A stretch of DNA of 6,131 nucleotides from CAZDOD01 sp964506935 (lineage in GTDB: Bacteria; Desulfobacterota; Zymogenia; Zymogenales; Zymogenaceae). The notes beneath the pieces are model-generated. The model was not told where the DNA came from and made no database searches. It saw nothing but the letters and a program-made list of their open reading frames with translations. Shown piece after piece: positions 5,534 to 6,131 of the stretch; position 1 is the stretch's first letter; every line of letters starts with the position of its first letter. The stretch lies in NCBI GenBank assembly GCA_964506935.1, contig CAZDOD010000166.1, forward strand, positions 1 to 6,131. The letters run 5' to 3'. Both the position numbers and the translations under genes were made by a program.

Positions 5534-6131
5534 TCACTTCCCAAAGGCATCCATCCCCGTTATTTCCTTTCCCAAAATCAGTATGTGAATCTCATTTGTC
5601 CCCTCATAGGTATAGACCGATTCAAGGTTTACCATATGTCTTATTACGGGATATTCGAGGCTGATGCCGTTTGCACCGAGTATGCTCCTCGCCTCCCTTG
5701 CGATCTTTAGCGCCTCCTCTACGTTGTTCATCTTTGCAAGAGACACCTCCCTGTATGTGGCCTTCCCGTCGTCCCTCATCCTCCCAAGCCTCAAAGACAG
5801 AAGCTGAGCCTTTGTTATCTCGCAGAGCATCTTGACGAGTTTCTTCTGGGTGAGCTGATAGGATGCGATCGGGTTTTTGAACTGAATCCTCTCCTTTGCG
5901 TAGGAGAGGGCCGAATCATAGCAGGCCATCGCAGCACCGATCGCGCCCCAGCTTATCCCGTATCGGGCCTCGTCGAGGCACATCAACGGGGCGCGAAGGC
6001 CCTTCGCGCCGGGAAGGATGTTACCCTTCGGCACAACGACGTCATTTAGCACAAGTTCCGATGTTACCGAGCTCCTCATTGAGAGTTTTTTCTTTATTTC
6101 GGGGGCGGAAAAGCCGGGCGTCCCCTTTTCT
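5534..6131 (-). CDS. Acyl-CoA dehydrogenase, glutaryl-CoA dehydrogenase-like (C-terminal part)
   Basis: The frame is open from the window edge at 6130 to TGA at 5536..5534, giving 198 visible residues; the FAD-domain N-terminus lies outside. The visible part begins with the middle beta-domain (EKGTPGFSAPEIKKKLSMR) and continues into the C-terminal four-helix domain. EARYGISWGAIGAA, NPIASYQLTQKKL, SLAKMNNVEEALKIAREAR, LGANGISLEYPVIRHM and TYEGTNEIHILILGKEITG are hallmarks of the glutaryl-CoA dehydrogenase branch. The catalytic Glu is in TYEGT (visible residue 176, codon at 5605..5603). The Tyr before it also occurs in human glutaryl-CoA dehydrogenase. The likely reaction is FAD-dependent alpha,beta-dehydrogenation of a dicarboxyl-CoA such as glutaryl-CoA, with or without decarboxylation to crotonyl-CoA. 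It is convergent with the operon and so separately transcribed. A shared acyl-CoA pathway is plausible, not shown. Confidence 0.9.
   Translation of the reverse strand, partial: EKGTPGFSAPEIKKKLSMRSSVTSELVLNDVVVPKGNILPGAKGLRAPLMCLDEARYGISWGAIGAAMACYDSALSYAKERIQFKNPIASYQLTQKKLVKMLCEITKAQLLSLRLGRMRDDGKATYREVSLAKMNNVEEALKIAREARSILGANGISLEYPVIRHMVNLESVYTYEGTNEIHILILGKEITGMDAFGK

Noticed and set aside
1..6131. Mobile elements, CRISPR arrays, tRNA or rRNA genes
   Set aside because: No transposase, spaced direct-repeat array, terminal repeats or RNA-gene-like folds were seen on either strand.

Overview
The window looks like a chromosomal stretch from a bacterium with mid-range GC content, probably an anaerobic, CoA-thioester-degrading Desulfobacterota-like organism. 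Support for a bacterium: sigma70-like promoter hexamers, a strong intrinsic terminator, Shine-Dalgarno sites and a lipobox signal peptide. The Desulfobacterota guess is inferred from gene content (DUF35/thiolase pairs, a glutaryl-CoA-dehydrogenase-type enzyme) and from frequent AGG and ATA codons. It is not proven.

Layout. Positions 1-555 hold two minus-strand genes: the start of a lipoprotein gene running off the left edge (1-97), and a small four-helix membrane protein of the DUF5684 type (208-555) with its own promoter (594-624) and a textbook terminator (149-185). Positions 556-939 are an AT-rich divergent intergenic region. It carries that promoter, a possible plus-strand promoter, a perfect 9-bp-arm palindrome at 818-843, and a tandem 10-bp repeat just before the first operon gene. 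Positions 940-5471 are one tight plus-strand operon of six genes (gaps of 1 to 17 bp): two thiolase-fold proteins, two DUF35 zinc/OB-fold proteins, a crotonase-family hydratase and a hotdog thioesterase. Positions 5534-6131 hold the C-terminal part of a convergent acyl-CoA dehydrogenase of the glutaryl-CoA dehydrogenase subfamily.

Main interpretation. Both thiolase-fold proteins lack the nucleophilic Cys (Ala and Gly at the aligned position) and the His of the GHP motif (Asn in both). One has Tyr in place of the His of the SCP2-type HDCF motif. Ordinary Claisen/thiolase chemistry is therefore unlikely. The pattern resembles the actinobacterial steroid side-chain aldolases, in which an Ltp (thiolase-fold) protein works with a DUF35 partner. 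I infer that the two thiolase-like and two DUF35 proteins form a heteromeric CoA-thioester C-C lyase (retro-aldolase). The crotonase could make the beta-hydroxyacyl-CoA substrate and the thioesterase could release a CoA product. The substrate cannot be read from the sequence.
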